Positions 10,125 through 17,652 of a stretch of DNA of 64,000 bases are shown here, piece after piece (the first letter of the stretch is position 1; every line of letters starts with the position of its first letter). Below the pieces are notes generated by a model that saw only the letters and a program-made list of their open reading frames with translations, made no database searches and was not told the DNA's origin. The translations under genes and the position numbers were made by a program. The DNA comes from Oerskovia enterophila (GTDB lineage Bacteria; Actinomycetota; Actinomycetes; Actinomycetales; Cellulomonadaceae), in contig NZ_MAQA01000017.1 of NCBI RefSeq assembly GCF_001692445.1, forward strand, positions 1 to 64,000. The letters run 5' to 3'.

Positions 10125-10787
10125 TCAGCGCCGCAGCACCTTGCGCGCGAGCCAGTTGCCGAAGAACTGCACGACCTGCACGATCACGATGATGACGACG
10201 ACCGTCACGGCCGTCACGGCCCAGTTGTAGCGCTGGTAGCCGTACCGGATCGCGAAGTCGCCCAGGCCGCCGCCGCCGATGTAGCCGGCCATCGCCGACA
10301 TGTCGATCACGGCCACGAAGATGAACGTGTAGCCCAGGATGAGCGGAGCGAGGGCCTCGGGGATGAGGACCGTCCGGATGATCCGCCACGGCGAGGCGCC
10401 CATGGCGCGCGCGGCCTCGACCACGCCCGGGTCGATGCTCACGAGGTTCTGCTCGACGATGCGCGAGGTCCCGAACGCCGTCATGACGGACAGCGGCAGG
10501 ATGAACGCCTCGGTGCCGATGGTCGTCCCGACGACCGCGAGCGTCACGGGGTAGATCATCGTCAGGAAGATGATGAACGGGATGGGTCGGACGATGTTGA
10601 CGAGCACGTTGAGGACGTTGAACACCACGCTGTTCGCCAGCAGGTTGCCCTTGCGCGTGCAGTAGAGCGCGAGCCCCAGGACCAGGCCGCCGATCCCGCC
10701 CGCGAGGAGCGCGATCGAGACCATGTAGAGCGTCTCGCCCAGGGAGGACAGCAGGATCGGCCACAGGGTGGACCAGTCGCGGTTCAT
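10125..10787 (-). CDS. metI: Methionine ABC transporter permease MetI
   Basis: 220 residues, typical. An inner-membrane permease with about five helices and the BPD signature EAARAMGASPWRIIRTVLIPEALAP, the loop that contacts the MetN ATPase. The ATG at 10787 overlaps the metN stop by 4 nt (10784-10787), so the two are translated together. It completes the metQ-metN-metI importer of L-/D-methionine. About 115 bp without a gene separate it from dnaX. Confidence 0.94.
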   Translation of the reverse strand: MNRDWSTLWPILLSSLGETLYMVSIALLAGGIGGLVLGLALYCTRKGNLLANSVVFNVLNVLVNIVRPIPFIIFLTMIYPVTLAVVGTTIGTEAFILPLSVMTAFGTSRIVEQNLVSIDPGVVEAARAMGASPWRIIRTVLIPEALAPLILGYTFIFVAVIDMSAMAGYIGGGGLGDFAIRYGYQRYNWAVTAVTVVVIIVIVQVVQFFGNWLARKVLRR

Positions 10788-12067
10788 CGCTCGCCTCCGA
10801 ACGTGCCGGGCTCGTTGCCGAAGTCACCGGGCTGGGTTCCCTGGGTGCCGGGGCGGCCGAGCCCTGAGATCCCGGTGCTGCCCGTCCCGGGCCACCTCTC
10901 GCTCTGCCACGCGTCGCGCGGGTCGGGTTCGTCGGCACGGCCCGACGGCGGAGCCCCGGTCACGTCGTCGGCCTCGCCCGACTCGTCGCTCGCCCCGGCC
11001 ACGACGCGCGGGTCGTCGCGCGGGTCCGCGGCGGTCCCGAGGTCCACGACGTCGGTGGTCGCCGCGAGCTCGGTGAGGAAGGCCGCGATCGTGGCGTCGT
11101 CCCCCGCGAGCTCGAGCGTGAGCGAGCCGAAGGGCCGCTCCCCGATCTCGGAGATCCCGCCGAACACCACGGAGCCGTCGAGCCCGTGCTCTCGCAGGAG
11201 CCGCGTCAGGCTCGCGCCAGACGTCCCGTCCTCGTGGACCCCGACGGTCACGAGACGCCCGGGGTGCCGGCGACGCAGGCGCTCGAGCGCCTCGGGGCCG
11301 GGGCGGTCGCGCAGCGCCGTCCCGACGAACTTCTTGGTCGCGGTGGCCCGCGGCGAGGAGAACACGTCGTAGACCTCGCCGACCTCGACGACCTTGCCGT
11401 GCTCCATGACCGCGACGCGGTGGCACGTCGAGCGCACGACGTCCATCTCGTGCGTGATGACCACGATCGTCACGCCGAGCTCGGCGTTGACGCGGCGCAG
11501 CAGCGCGAGCACGTCGCGCGTCGTCTCGGGGTCCAGGGCGCTCGTCGCCTCGTCCGCGAGCAGGAGCTTGGGCGACGTGGCGAGCGCGCGGGCGATCCCG
11601 ACGCGCTGCTTCTGGCCGCCCGAGAGCTGCGACGGGTAGGCCTTGGCCTTGTCGGAGAGCCCTACGAACTCGAGGAGCTCGGCGACGCGGGCCTCGCGCC
11701 GGGGCTTGTCCCAGCCCGCGACCTTGAGCGCGTAGGCCACGTTCCCGGCGACGGTCCGTGAGGACAAGAGGTTGAACTGCTGGAAGATCATGCCGATGCT
11801 CGCGCGCACGGGACGCAGCTCGCGCTCGGAGAGCGCGCTCACCTCGTCCCCGTCCACGACGACGCTGCCCGACGTGACGGGCTCGAGCGCGTTGATGAGC
11901 CGGACGAGCGTGCTCTTGCCCGCGCCCGAGTAGCCGATGACGCCGAAGATCTCACCCGCCTCGATGTCCAGGGTGACGCCGTCGACGGCCGCCACGGCGG
12001 ACGGACCGGTCCCGAAGACCTTCGTCACGTCGCGGAAACGGACCATCGTGTCCGAGGTGGTGCTCAC
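10784..12067 (-). CDS. metN: Methionine ABC transporter ATP-binding protein MetN with C-terminal extension
   Basis: 427 residues, longer than the usual 340-350. It energises methionine import. Walker A GYSGAGKS (about 45-52), signature LSGGQKQR and Walker B LLLADEATSALDPE are intact. The NIL regulatory domain, which binds methionine and causes trans-inhibition, covers about 265-345. After it comes an extra tail of about 80 residues rich in Gly, Pro and Asp that is probably disordered and carries one copy of the CCCGACGGCG element. GTG start at 12067. Confidence 0.94.
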   Translation of the reverse strand: MSTTSDTMVRFRDVTKVFGTGPSAVAAVDGVTLDIEAGEIFGVIGYSGAGKSTLVRLINALEPVTSGSVVVDGDEVSALSERELRPVRASIGMIFQQFNLLSSRTVAGNVAYALKVAGWDKPRREARVAELLEFVGLSDKAKAYPSQLSGGQKQRVGIARALATSPKLLLADEATSALDPETTRDVLALLRRVNAELGVTIVVITHEMDVVRSTCHRVAVMEHGKVVEVGEVYDVFSSPRATATKKFVGTALRDRPGPEALERLRRRHPGRLVTVGVHEDGTSGASLTRLLREHGLDGSVVFGGISEIGERPFGSLTLELAGDDATIAAFLTELAATTDVVDLGTAADPRDDPRVVAGASDESGEADDVTGAPPSGRADEPDPRDAWQSERWPGTGSTGISGLGRPGTQGTQPGDFGNEPGTFGGER

Positions 12068-12253
12068 GGAGGAACCTCTCGTGCGGGGGTGGGGCGACCG
12101 GGGCTCCTCGTGAGAGCCGTGGGCCGACGGGGTGCGGAGGGGCTGCGGCCTGGTGGCCGTGCGGCCGGCGCGTGCGGACAGCTCTCATCCAACAGGCTCC
12201 GGGGCCCGCGGGCGAGAGCAGCGCGTGCATCGCCCGGGGCGGGCGGGAGCACG

Positions 12254-12297
12254 CCGGTGCCCGACGACGTCAGGTGAGTGACGCCGTCGGGCACCGG
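12254..12297 (-). terminator. Stem-loop between metQ and metN
   Basis: CCGGTGCCCGACG at 12254-12266 pairs perfectly with 12285-12297. It starts 18 nt after the metQ stop and 187 nt before metN, so it can partly terminate the transcript and keep the binding protein more abundant than the permease complex. The inverted arms are copies of the dispersed CCCGACGGCG element. Confidence 0.65.
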
Positions 12298-12314
12298 TGG
12301 CTCACGCCGAGGGC

Positions 12315-13208
12315 TCAGCCCTGGGCGCGGTAGTTCTCCTCGATCCCCGCGAGGATCTCCTGGAGGTCGGCGGGCGAGTTGTCCTTGATGACCGCGGTGC
12401 CGCCCGAGGCCTTCTTCTCTGCGGCGATGACCTCTTCGTTCTGCGAGAGGGCGGCGATCTTCAGGAGCGTCTCGTCGTCCTTGTCCGCGGCACGGGCGAC
12501 CCACACGTTGATGTAGGGCTCGGAGGCCGACGAGTCGGGGTCGTCCTGGAACAGGGCGTCCTCGGGCTTGAGGCCGGCGTCCTCGAGGAAGTCGTTGTTG
12601 ATGATCGCGCCGTCGACGGACTGGAGCGAGATCGCGGTCTGCGCGGCGTCGACCGGGGTGACCTTGACCTTGGAGGACGGGAGCACGTCGGCCTCGGTCG
12701 ACAGCGAGCTGCCGCCGTCCTTGAGCTCGATGAGCTTGGCCTCCTGGAGGACCAGGAGCGCGCGGGCGAGGTTGGTCGCGTCGTTGGGGACCGCGATCTC
12801 GCCGCCCGCGGGGATGTCCTCGAGCGCCGTGCGCTTGGACGAGTAGAGCGCGAGCGGGTAGACCGCGGTGGCGCCGATCGGCTGGAGGTCGTCACCGGCC
12901 TCGACGTTGTAGCCCGCGAGGAACTGCAGGTGCTGGAACTGGTTGAGGTCGATCTGGTCCTGCGCGAGCGCCGGGTTGGCCTGCTGGTAGTCGCCGAAGT
13001 CGACGATCTCGATGTTCAGGCCCTCTTCCTTGGCGACCTTCTCGAACACGGCCCACTTGTCGTCGGCTGCGCCGACCACGCCGATCTTGACGACGTCGTC
13101 GGCGCTGCTCGCCGAGGCACCGCTGTCGGTGGGGGTCGTGGCGCACGCTCCGAGCGTGAGGGCTGCGGTGGCCGCGATCGCAGCGAGGGTGAGGTTCTTG
13201 CGGAGCAT
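12315..13208 (-). CDS. metQ: Methionine-binding lipoprotein MetQ
   Basis: 297 residues. A lipoprotein signal peptide ends in the lipobox LGAC with the lipidated Cys22, followed by a Thr/Ser/Asp linker and the NlpA/MetQ domain (KIGVVGAADDKWAVFEKVAKEEG; QANPALAQDQIDLNQFQH), which holds methionine at the outer membrane face for MetNI. ATG at 13208 with GGAAGGA 6 nt upstream. It is transcribed first, before metN and metI, and has a long leader that contains a Cys-rich mini-ORF at 13443-13553. Confidence 0.94.
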   Translation of the reverse strand: MLRKNLTLAAIAATAALTLGACATTPTDSGASASSADDVVKIGVVGAADDKWAVFEKVAKEEGLNIEIVDFGDYQQANPALAQDQIDLNQFQHLQFLAGYNVEAGDDLQPIGATAVYPLALYSSKRTALEDIPAGGEIAVPNDATNLARALLVLQEAKLIELKDGGSSLSTEADVLPSSKVKVTPVDAAQTAISLQSVDGAIINNDFLEDAGLKPEDALFQDDPDSSASEPYINVWVARAADKDDETLLKIAALSQNEEVIAAEKKASGGTAVIKDNSPADLQEILAGIEENYRAQG

Positions 13209-13442
13209 GGTCTGTCCTTCCGGTGACGGGCGCCGGCGGTTGTCGCGGGGCGTCCGTGGGGGGCGTCGTGGTGGTGACGGGGGTGACGGGTGGAACGTCC
13301 TCCTGCCCGACGGCGGGTCACGGGTCGCGAGGACACGTCACCGGTGGTCGGTGGTCAGGAAGGGATGAGCGGGGCGCTCCGGCGCGGGCTCCGGTCGTCT
13401 CCGGGCTGCACTCGTGGCGGGTGGTGCGGTGCTGGGGTCAGG
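13209..13442 (-). promoter_or_regulatory. metQ leader region downstream of the mini-ORF
   Basis: About 230 nt between the mini-ORF stop and metQ carry no convincing coding sequence. GC-rich inverted pieces are present, and one CCCGACGGCG copy lies at 13306-13315, but I cannot resolve a single terminator/antiterminator pair by eye. I looked for SAM-I and SAM-IV riboswitch cores here and did not find them. Confidence 0.4.
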
Positions 13443-13553
13443 TCAGAGCTGACAGCACATTCGACCGGCGCCACGCAGGACGGAGCGACACGACATTCGG
13501 CAGCAGAGGGCTGCGCGGTGCGTCGTGAGCTCGGTGCTCGTGGGGCGGGTCAT
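13443..13553 (-). CDS. Cys-rich putative leader peptide upstream of metQ
   Basis: A 36-codon ORF (ATG at 13553, TGA at 13443) with GGAG two nucleotides upstream of the start. The peptide has Cys-Cys at 17-18, Cys at 22 and Cys-Cys at 33-34, the last pair just before the stop. The middle segment LTTHRAALCCRMSCRS resembles the short actinobacterial leader peptides found before sulfur-assimilation genes, in which Cys codons near the end stall ribosomes when cysteine is scarce. Here the downstream genes import methionine, which fits. The same frame stays open upstream to 13808, overlapping ffs, so a longer reading cannot be excluded but is unlikely. Confidence 0.5.
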   Translation of the reverse strand: MTRPTSTELTTHRAALCCRMSCRSVLRGAGRMCCQL

Positions 13554-13559
13554 GGCTCC

Positions 13560-13690
13560 ATGATGCGCACGCTCGGCGTCCCAAAACCACTGCATCGGTC
13601 GATATTCCAGATGCTGGACGGAAATTCGTCCGCATCCTGGTCCACTGACGGTGGTTTGTACTATTTTGCGGCTCTTCCACCCATGGGGTG
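13560..13690. promoter_or_regulatory. AT-richer promoter island before the metQ leader
   Basis: This stretch is clearly less GC-rich than its surroundings and contains short dyads: TCCAG/CTGGA around 13606-13618 and GGACG/CGTCC around 13618-13634. It is the best place for the metQ-metNI promoter and a regulator site on the minus strand, but no consensus -35/-10 pair is convincing. Confidence 0.4.
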
Positions 13691-13790
13691 TGGCGCAGGC
13701 CACACCTGGCCGTCCGAGGCGAGCGCCGTCGTCGGGCACGGCTCGAAGCCGAGGTCCAGAACAGGCTGCGGCGGTGTCCGGACATGCAAG

Positions 13791-13878
13791 GACCCCCCGT
13801 GCACCCACCAGAGCCCACCTGCCCTTGCTGCCTTCCGGCCCTGGGGGAGTTCAGTGAGATAGTGCCGCACGAGGGGTC
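13791..13878 (-). ncRNA. ffs: Signal recognition particle RNA (small bacterial 4.5S type)
   Basis: On the minus strand the domain IV core GGGCCGGAAGGCAGCAAGGG is present, with the GGAA tetraloop and the symmetric and asymmetric internal loops that bind Ffh. GACCCC at the 5' end (13878-13873) pairs with GGGGTC at the 3' end (13796-13791), and CGTGC pairs with GCACG further in, giving a single rod of about 88 nt. The RNA guides Ffh-dependent membrane targeting. In actinobacteria it often lies near dnaX and a tRNA-Ser gene, as here, though metQNI separates it from dnaX. Confidence 0.9.
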
Positions 13879-14066
13879 TGGACCCAGCCTAGCCCAGGAC
13901 GGGCGGTCGTCAGAAACCGGCCCCCGGCACATCCCTCCTCGCCACCTGCCACGAGGCCCCAGAACCGCGCCAGCCCGGGGGTCAGCGGCCCGATTCGGTC
14001 GCTGGGCGTCCGTCCGGTATTCTCGACACGCTGCCTGACGCCCCGCGTGGGTCGACGCTGCAGCAC

Positions 14067-14152
14067 GGAGGATTCGCCTAGTGGCCTATGGCGCACGCTT
14101 GGAAAGCGTGTTGGGTTAAAAGCCCTCGGGGGTTCGAATCCCCCATCCTCCG
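14067..14152 (+). tRNA. tRNA-Ser (anticodon GGA)
   Basis: The acceptor arm GGAGGAT (14067-14073) pairs with ATCCTCC (14145-14151). The anticodon GGA at 14101-14103 sits in the loop CTTGGAAAG and reads UCC/UCU. A long variable arm marks a class II tRNA and the T-arm GGGGGTTCGAATCCCCC is perfect. CCA is not encoded. Confidence 0.96.
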
Positions 14153-14157
14153 CAGAC

Positions 14158-14191
14158 CGAAGGGCCCGCAGCGTGCGCTGCGGGCCCTTCG
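14158..14191 (+). terminator. Terminator of tRNA-Ser(GGA)
   Basis: CGAAGGGCCCGCAGCG pairs with its inverse across 14158-14191 and starts 6 nt after the tRNA, as expected for a rho-independent terminator. Confidence 0.8.
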
Positions 14192-14243
14192 TCGTGCACG
14201 TCCGGTGGACGGGGCACGGGAAGCCGGGCCCTAGAGTCACCCC

Positions 14244-14747
14244 ATGACCGTGGAGCGGACCCTGGCACGGGTCGAGGAGGACCTGCGCGTCGGCGACGTC
14301 ACGATGGCGCGCACGAGGCTGAGCAGCCTGGTCCGGAGCCTGCCGCACCGGCTCGACGCGCGGGAACGCCTCGCCGACGTCTGCCGCCTGGACGGCGACC
14401 CCGTCGAGGCCGGACGGTGGTCGTACCTGAGCGAGCATCGCGACGAGGGCGAGGTGGCCGCGTTCGAGCGCGCCTGTGGCAACGACCCGGTCCGGATCAT
14501 GCGCGCGCTGCGCTGGCGCTCCTCCGAGGAGGCCGCCACCACCGAGGTGGCACGGCAGCGGCTCCTCGACGTCCGTGGCCGCGCCGAGGCCAAGGCCGGC
14601 AGGACGCTCGACTGGTCGGATCGCGGTCGCGAGGCGGGTGACCCCTGGTGGCGGGACCTCTTCGCCGTCGGCTGCCTGGTCATGGGCGTCGCCCTCGTCG
14701 CACTCGTGATCATCGGCGCGGTGACGGTCGTCGGCTGGATCTTCTAG
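14244..14747 (+). CDS. DUF6584 family membrane-anchored protein
   Basis: 167 residues. The N-terminal part is helical and TPR-like (LARVEEDLRVGDVTMARTRLSSLV; AGRWSYLSEHRDEGEVAAFERAC), matching the actinobacterial DUF6584 family of unknown function. A single hydrophobic helix at the end (LFAVGCLVMGVALVALVIIGAVTVVGWIF) anchors it in the membrane with the body in the cytoplasm. ATG at 14244, about 50 bp after the tRNA terminator; the ribosome-binding site is weak. It is a single gene. Confidence 0.72.
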   Translation: MTVERTLARVEEDLRVGDVTMARTRLSSLVRSLPHRLDARERLADVCRLDGDPVEAGRWSYLSEHRDEGEVAAFERACGNDPVRIMRALRWRSSEEAATTEVARQRLLDVRGRAEAKAGRTLDWSDRGREAGDPWWRDLFAVGCLVMGVALVALVIIGAVTVVGWIF

Positions 14748-14792
14748 AGGGCGTCGCTGCGTCACCGCCGCGCCCGGGGTGCGGGCGAGTCG

Positions 14793-15362
14793 TCAGCCCT
14801 CGTCGCCGAGGCTGTCGAGCAGCCGCCCCGCCATCCCGATCAGCTCGTCACGGGCCACACCGTCACCGATGAGCCGCACCGTCCCGGCAGGGGGCGCCTC
14901 GATCGACACGACCGACCGTTCCTCCCCCTCCGGGTCGGACACCACGGTCACGGCCAGGTCGACCGAGAGCTCGGGGACCGGCTCGGGTGCCCAGTCGTCG
15001 CCGAGGTACTCGACGTCGACCCCTTCGGGGACCGCGTAGACGTACAGACCGGGACCCTGCTCCTCGGGCTGACCCTGGACGTAGATCGAGCTCGTGGACC
15101 CCGAGAGGTCGATGTCGACGGTCTCGACGTAGCGGAAGCCCGCGGGCAGGATCGCCTCGTCGAGCTCCGATGCCGCGGTCAGCAGCAGCGCTCCCTCGGT
15201 CGTCGCGCTGTCGAACGTCGGAGCGGGGCCCGCGGCCGGAGCCGCCGGGGTCACGTCCGCGGTGGCGACGGGCGACGCCGACGAGGCGCATCCCGCGAGC
15301 GCCGCGACGACGAGGCCGAGGGCAAGGGGCAGCAGGGCGGTTCGAGTCGGGTGGGAGCGCAC
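14793..15362 (-). CDS. Putative lipoprotein of unknown function
   Basis: 189 residues from the GTG at 15362. A signal peptide with a hydrophobic core and the lipobox LAGC (lipidated Cys25) is followed by an Ala/Pro linker and a compact domain of about 140 residues rich in acidic residues and beta-strands. I recognise no family. The frame stays open to a TTG at 15398, but the GTG gives a normal signal peptide. It is convergent with the DUF6584 gene. Confidence 0.7.
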   Translation of the reverse strand: MRSHPTRTALLPLALGLVVAALAGCASSASPVATADVTPAAPAAGPAPTFDSATTEGALLLTAASELDEAILPAGFRYVETVDIDLSGSTSSIYVQGQPEEQGPGLYVYAVPEGVDVEYLGDDWAPEPVPELSVDLAVTVVSDPEGEERSVVSIEAPPAGTVRLIGDGVARDELIGMAGRLLDSLGDEG

Positions 15363-15445
15363 CCTCGGATGGTGCCACGATGCTGCGGCACTGGACAAAA
15401 CCCTCAGAGCGAGGTCACGACGGACCTCTTCTCGTCAGGGTCGGT

Positions 15446-15634
15446 TCACTCCGGGTCCCTGGGAAGGACGATCCACAGCACGATGTACAGGAGGATCTGC
15501 GGTCCCGGCAGGATGCAGGACGCGACCGCGAGCACGCGGACCAGCGTCGGGCTGATGTCGAAGCGGCGGGCGAGGCCCGCGCAGACGCCGGCGATCACGG
15601 CGCCGCGGCGCGGTCTGGCGAGGATGTGGCTCAT
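15446..15634 (-). CDS. PspC domain small membrane protein
   Basis: 62 residues consisting of a single PspC domain: a basic N-terminus (RPRRGAVIAGVCAGLARRF), a short helix with DISPTLVRVL, and one membrane helix ending IVLWIVLPRDPE. PspC domains occur in membrane-stress sensing; small single-domain forms are common in actinobacteria. I start it at the ATG at 15634 because this gives the canonical PspC N-terminus; the open frame reaches 15670. Confidence 0.85.
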   Translation of the reverse strand: MSHILARPRRGAVIAGVCAGLARRFDISPTLVRVLAVASCILPGPQILLYIVLWIVLPRDPE

Positions 15635-15796
15635 GTTTCGACGGTACGCCGGGCCTCGTCGCGCGCACATCGGGGACTCCCCTGGTCCGTCCCTGATTCG
15701 TACCGCTCACGCAAGGGCTCGGTCGTCATCCCTGCGGCGGACCCGCATCCCTGTCGACCTTGACGACTCCTTGACGCCTGTCCCTCTTGTGCCGGG

Positions 15797-15833
15797 CTGA
15801 ACAAGTGTTTAGCGTGTTGAACATGCGTTCAGC
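15797..15833. promoter_or_regulatory. Tandem TetR operators overlapping the start codon
   Basis: Two related dyads follow each other: TGAACAAGTGTTTA (from 15798) and TGAACATGCGTTCA (from 15819), both of the form TGAACA-N-TGTTCA. The second contains the ATG of the TetR gene, so binding would block transcription and translation of the regulator. Autorepression is inferred from position. Confidence 0.65.
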
Positions 15834-16551
15834 ACCATCACGCACCCCCGCGGTCGACGCGGCAGAGCCCGCGGCCGACCCCTCGGACCTCACGGCTCGC
15901 GCTCGCATCCGCGACGCGGCCCTGGCCCGCTTCGCGAGCGAGGGCTTCCGCGTCCCGCTGCGCACGCTCGCCGCCGACGCCGGGGTCAGCGCGGGCCTCG
16001 TCATCCATCACTTCGGATCGAAGGACGGCCTGCGGCGAGCGTGCGACGAGCACGTCCTCGTCCTGATCCGGGAGAACAAGCGCAACGTCCTGGGCGACGA
16101 GACGGGCTCCCGAGGCAGCCCCATGGACGTCCTCGCACAGCTCTCGTCGGTCGAGGAGTACGGCCCGGTCCTCGGCTACGTGCTGCGCAGCCTCCAGGAG
16201 GGCGGCGACCTCGCTCGCTCGTTCGTCGAGAGCATGGTCGAGGACGCCGCCGCGTACATCGCCGACGGCGTCGCCGCCGGCACCATCAGGCCCTCGCTCG
16301 ACGAGACCGCGCGTGCGCAGTACCTCGTCACGCAGTCGCTCGGCACGATCCTCCTCGACCTCACGCTCCACCCGCCGACGGACCCCACCGACACGGGCGC
16401 GATCGTCCGTGGCTACGTCGACCGCATGGGCCTGCCGTCGATCGAGCTCTTCACCCACGGCTTCCTGACCGACCGCACGCTCCTCGACGCGTACCTCCGG
16501 TACGCCGAGCCGCCGCCCGACGAGCAGGCCTCCGCAGCACCGGCCTCGTAG
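15823..16551 (+). CDS. TetR-family transcriptional regulator
   Basis: 242 residues. The helix-turn-helix lies at about 30-75 (IRDAALARFASEGFRVPLRTLAADAGVSAGLVIHHFGSKDGL), followed by an all-helical ligand domain with a C-terminal TetR tail. ATG at 15823 lies inside an operator-like dyad and has no ribosome-binding site, so the mRNA may be leaderless. The two genes downstream encode an ABC exporter; the regulator probably represses both itself and that exporter and is released by the exported compound. Confidence 0.88.
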   Translation: MRSAPSRTPAVDAAEPAADPSDLTARARIRDAALARFASEGFRVPLRTLAADAGVSAGLVIHHFGSKDGLRRACDEHVLVLIRENKRNVLGDETGSRGSPMDVLAQLSSVEEYGPVLGYVLRSLQEGGDLARSFVESMVEDAAAYIADGVAAGTIRPSLDETARAQYLVTQSLGTILLDLTLHPPTDPTDTGAIVRGYVDRMGLPSIELFTHGFLTDRTLLDAYLRYAEPPPDEQASAAPAS

Positions 16552-16599
16552 CCCCTCCGAACCTGTGCGGACCCCCGCCCGCTCGCCGAGGCGAGCTGC

Positions 16600-16632
16600 G
16601 CCGTCGGGCACGGACGTCCCCCGCCCGACGGC
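16600..16632 (+). terminator. Stem-loop between TetR and ABC genes (CCCGACGGCG family)
   Basis: GCCGTCGGGC at 16600-16609 pairs perfectly with GCCCGACGGC at 16623-16632 around a 13-nt loop. It lies 48 nt past the TetR stop and 51 nt before the ATPase start and could partly separate their expression. Confidence 0.55.
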
Positions 16633-16683
16633 AGCCAGGCCCACCTCTCCCCTCCCCAGCCCACGCCTCCCCGACGAGGAACC

Positions 16684-17652
16684 ATGACCACGACCGCACG
16701 GACGACCCCCGCCTCCTCCACGACCCGCGGACCGGCCGTCGAGATCCACGACCTGCACAAGTCCTTCGGCACGACCCGGGCCCTCGACGGCCTGGACCTG
16801 ACCGTCCGCGCCGGAGAGGTCGCAGGCTTCCTGGGACCCAACGGCGCCGGGAAGTCCACCACCATCCGGGTCCTGCTGGGCCTCCTGCGCCCCGACGCGG
16901 GCACCGCGACCCTGCTGGGCGGCGACCCGTTCCGCGACGCCGTGTCCCTCCACCGCCGTCTCGCCTACGTCCCGGGCGACGTCACGCTGTGGCCCCAGCT
17001 CTCGGGCGGCGAGACGATCGACCTGCTGCTGCGCCTACGCGGCGCGGGCGTCGACGAGCGCCGCAAGGCCCGCATGCTCGAGAGGTTCGAGCTCGACCCG
17101 ACCAAGAAGACCGGGACCTACTCCAAGGGCAACCGGCAGAAGGTCGCGCTCGTCGCCGCGCTGAGCGCCGACGCCGAGCTGCTCGTGCTCGACGAGCCGA
17201 CGTCGGGCCTCGACCCGATCATGGAGTCCGTCTTCCAGGACTGCGTGCGCGAGGCGACCGCGCGCGGCACGTCGGTCTTGCTCTCGAGCCACATCCTGGC
17301 CGAGGTCGAGGCGCTGTGCGACACCGTGACGATCATCCGTGGCGGCCGGGCCGTGCAGTCCGGGACCCTGCGCGAGCTGCGGCACCTCACGCGCTCCAAG
17401 GTCGTCGTGACCGTGGGTCCGAAGGCACCCTCGACCGCCGCGCTCGCCGCGCTCGAGGGCGTGCACGACCTGATCGTCGACGGGTCGCACCTGACCTTCC
17501 ACGTCGACGACGACGCGCTCCCCCACGTCACGCGCGCCCTGGCGGACCTCGAGCCGCACGGCCTGACGATCGAGCCCCCCTCGCTCGAGGAGCTCTTCCT
17601 GCGGCAGTACGGCGACGAGCTCGCCCTGCTCGAGGGCGAGGACGGGCGATGA
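16684..17652 (+). CDS. ABC exporter ATP-binding protein
   Basis: 322 residues. Nucleotide-binding domain with Walker A GPNGAGKS (about 57-64), Walker [14 protein letters not shown], and a C-terminal DUF4162-like tail typical of ABC-2 drug exporters. The signature motif is degenerate (YSKGNRQK), as in this exporter group. It powers the permease that follows, with which it overlaps (ATGA at 17649-17652). The system probably removes antibiotics or other hydrophobic compounds, under control of the TetR gene upstream. Confidence 0.9.
   Translation: MTTTARTTPASSTTRGPAVEIHDLHKSFGTTRALDGLDLTVRAGEVAGFLGPNGAGKSTTIRVLLGLLRPDAGTATLLGGDPFRDAVSLHRRLAYVPGDVTLWPQLSGGETIDLLLRLRGAGVDERRKARMLERFELDPTKKTGTYSKGNRQKVALVAALSADAELLVLDEPTSGLDPIMESVFQDCVREATARGTSVLLSSHILAEVEALCDTVTIIRGGRAVQSGTLRELRHLTRSKVVVTVGPKAPSTAALAALEGVHDLIVDGSHLTFHVDDDALPHVTRALADLEPHGLTIEPPSLEELFLRQYGDELALLEGEDGR

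Noticed and set aside
13209-13560. SAM-I or SAM-IV riboswitch in the metQ leader
   Set aside because: The conserved cores expected for these classes are not present on the minus strand.
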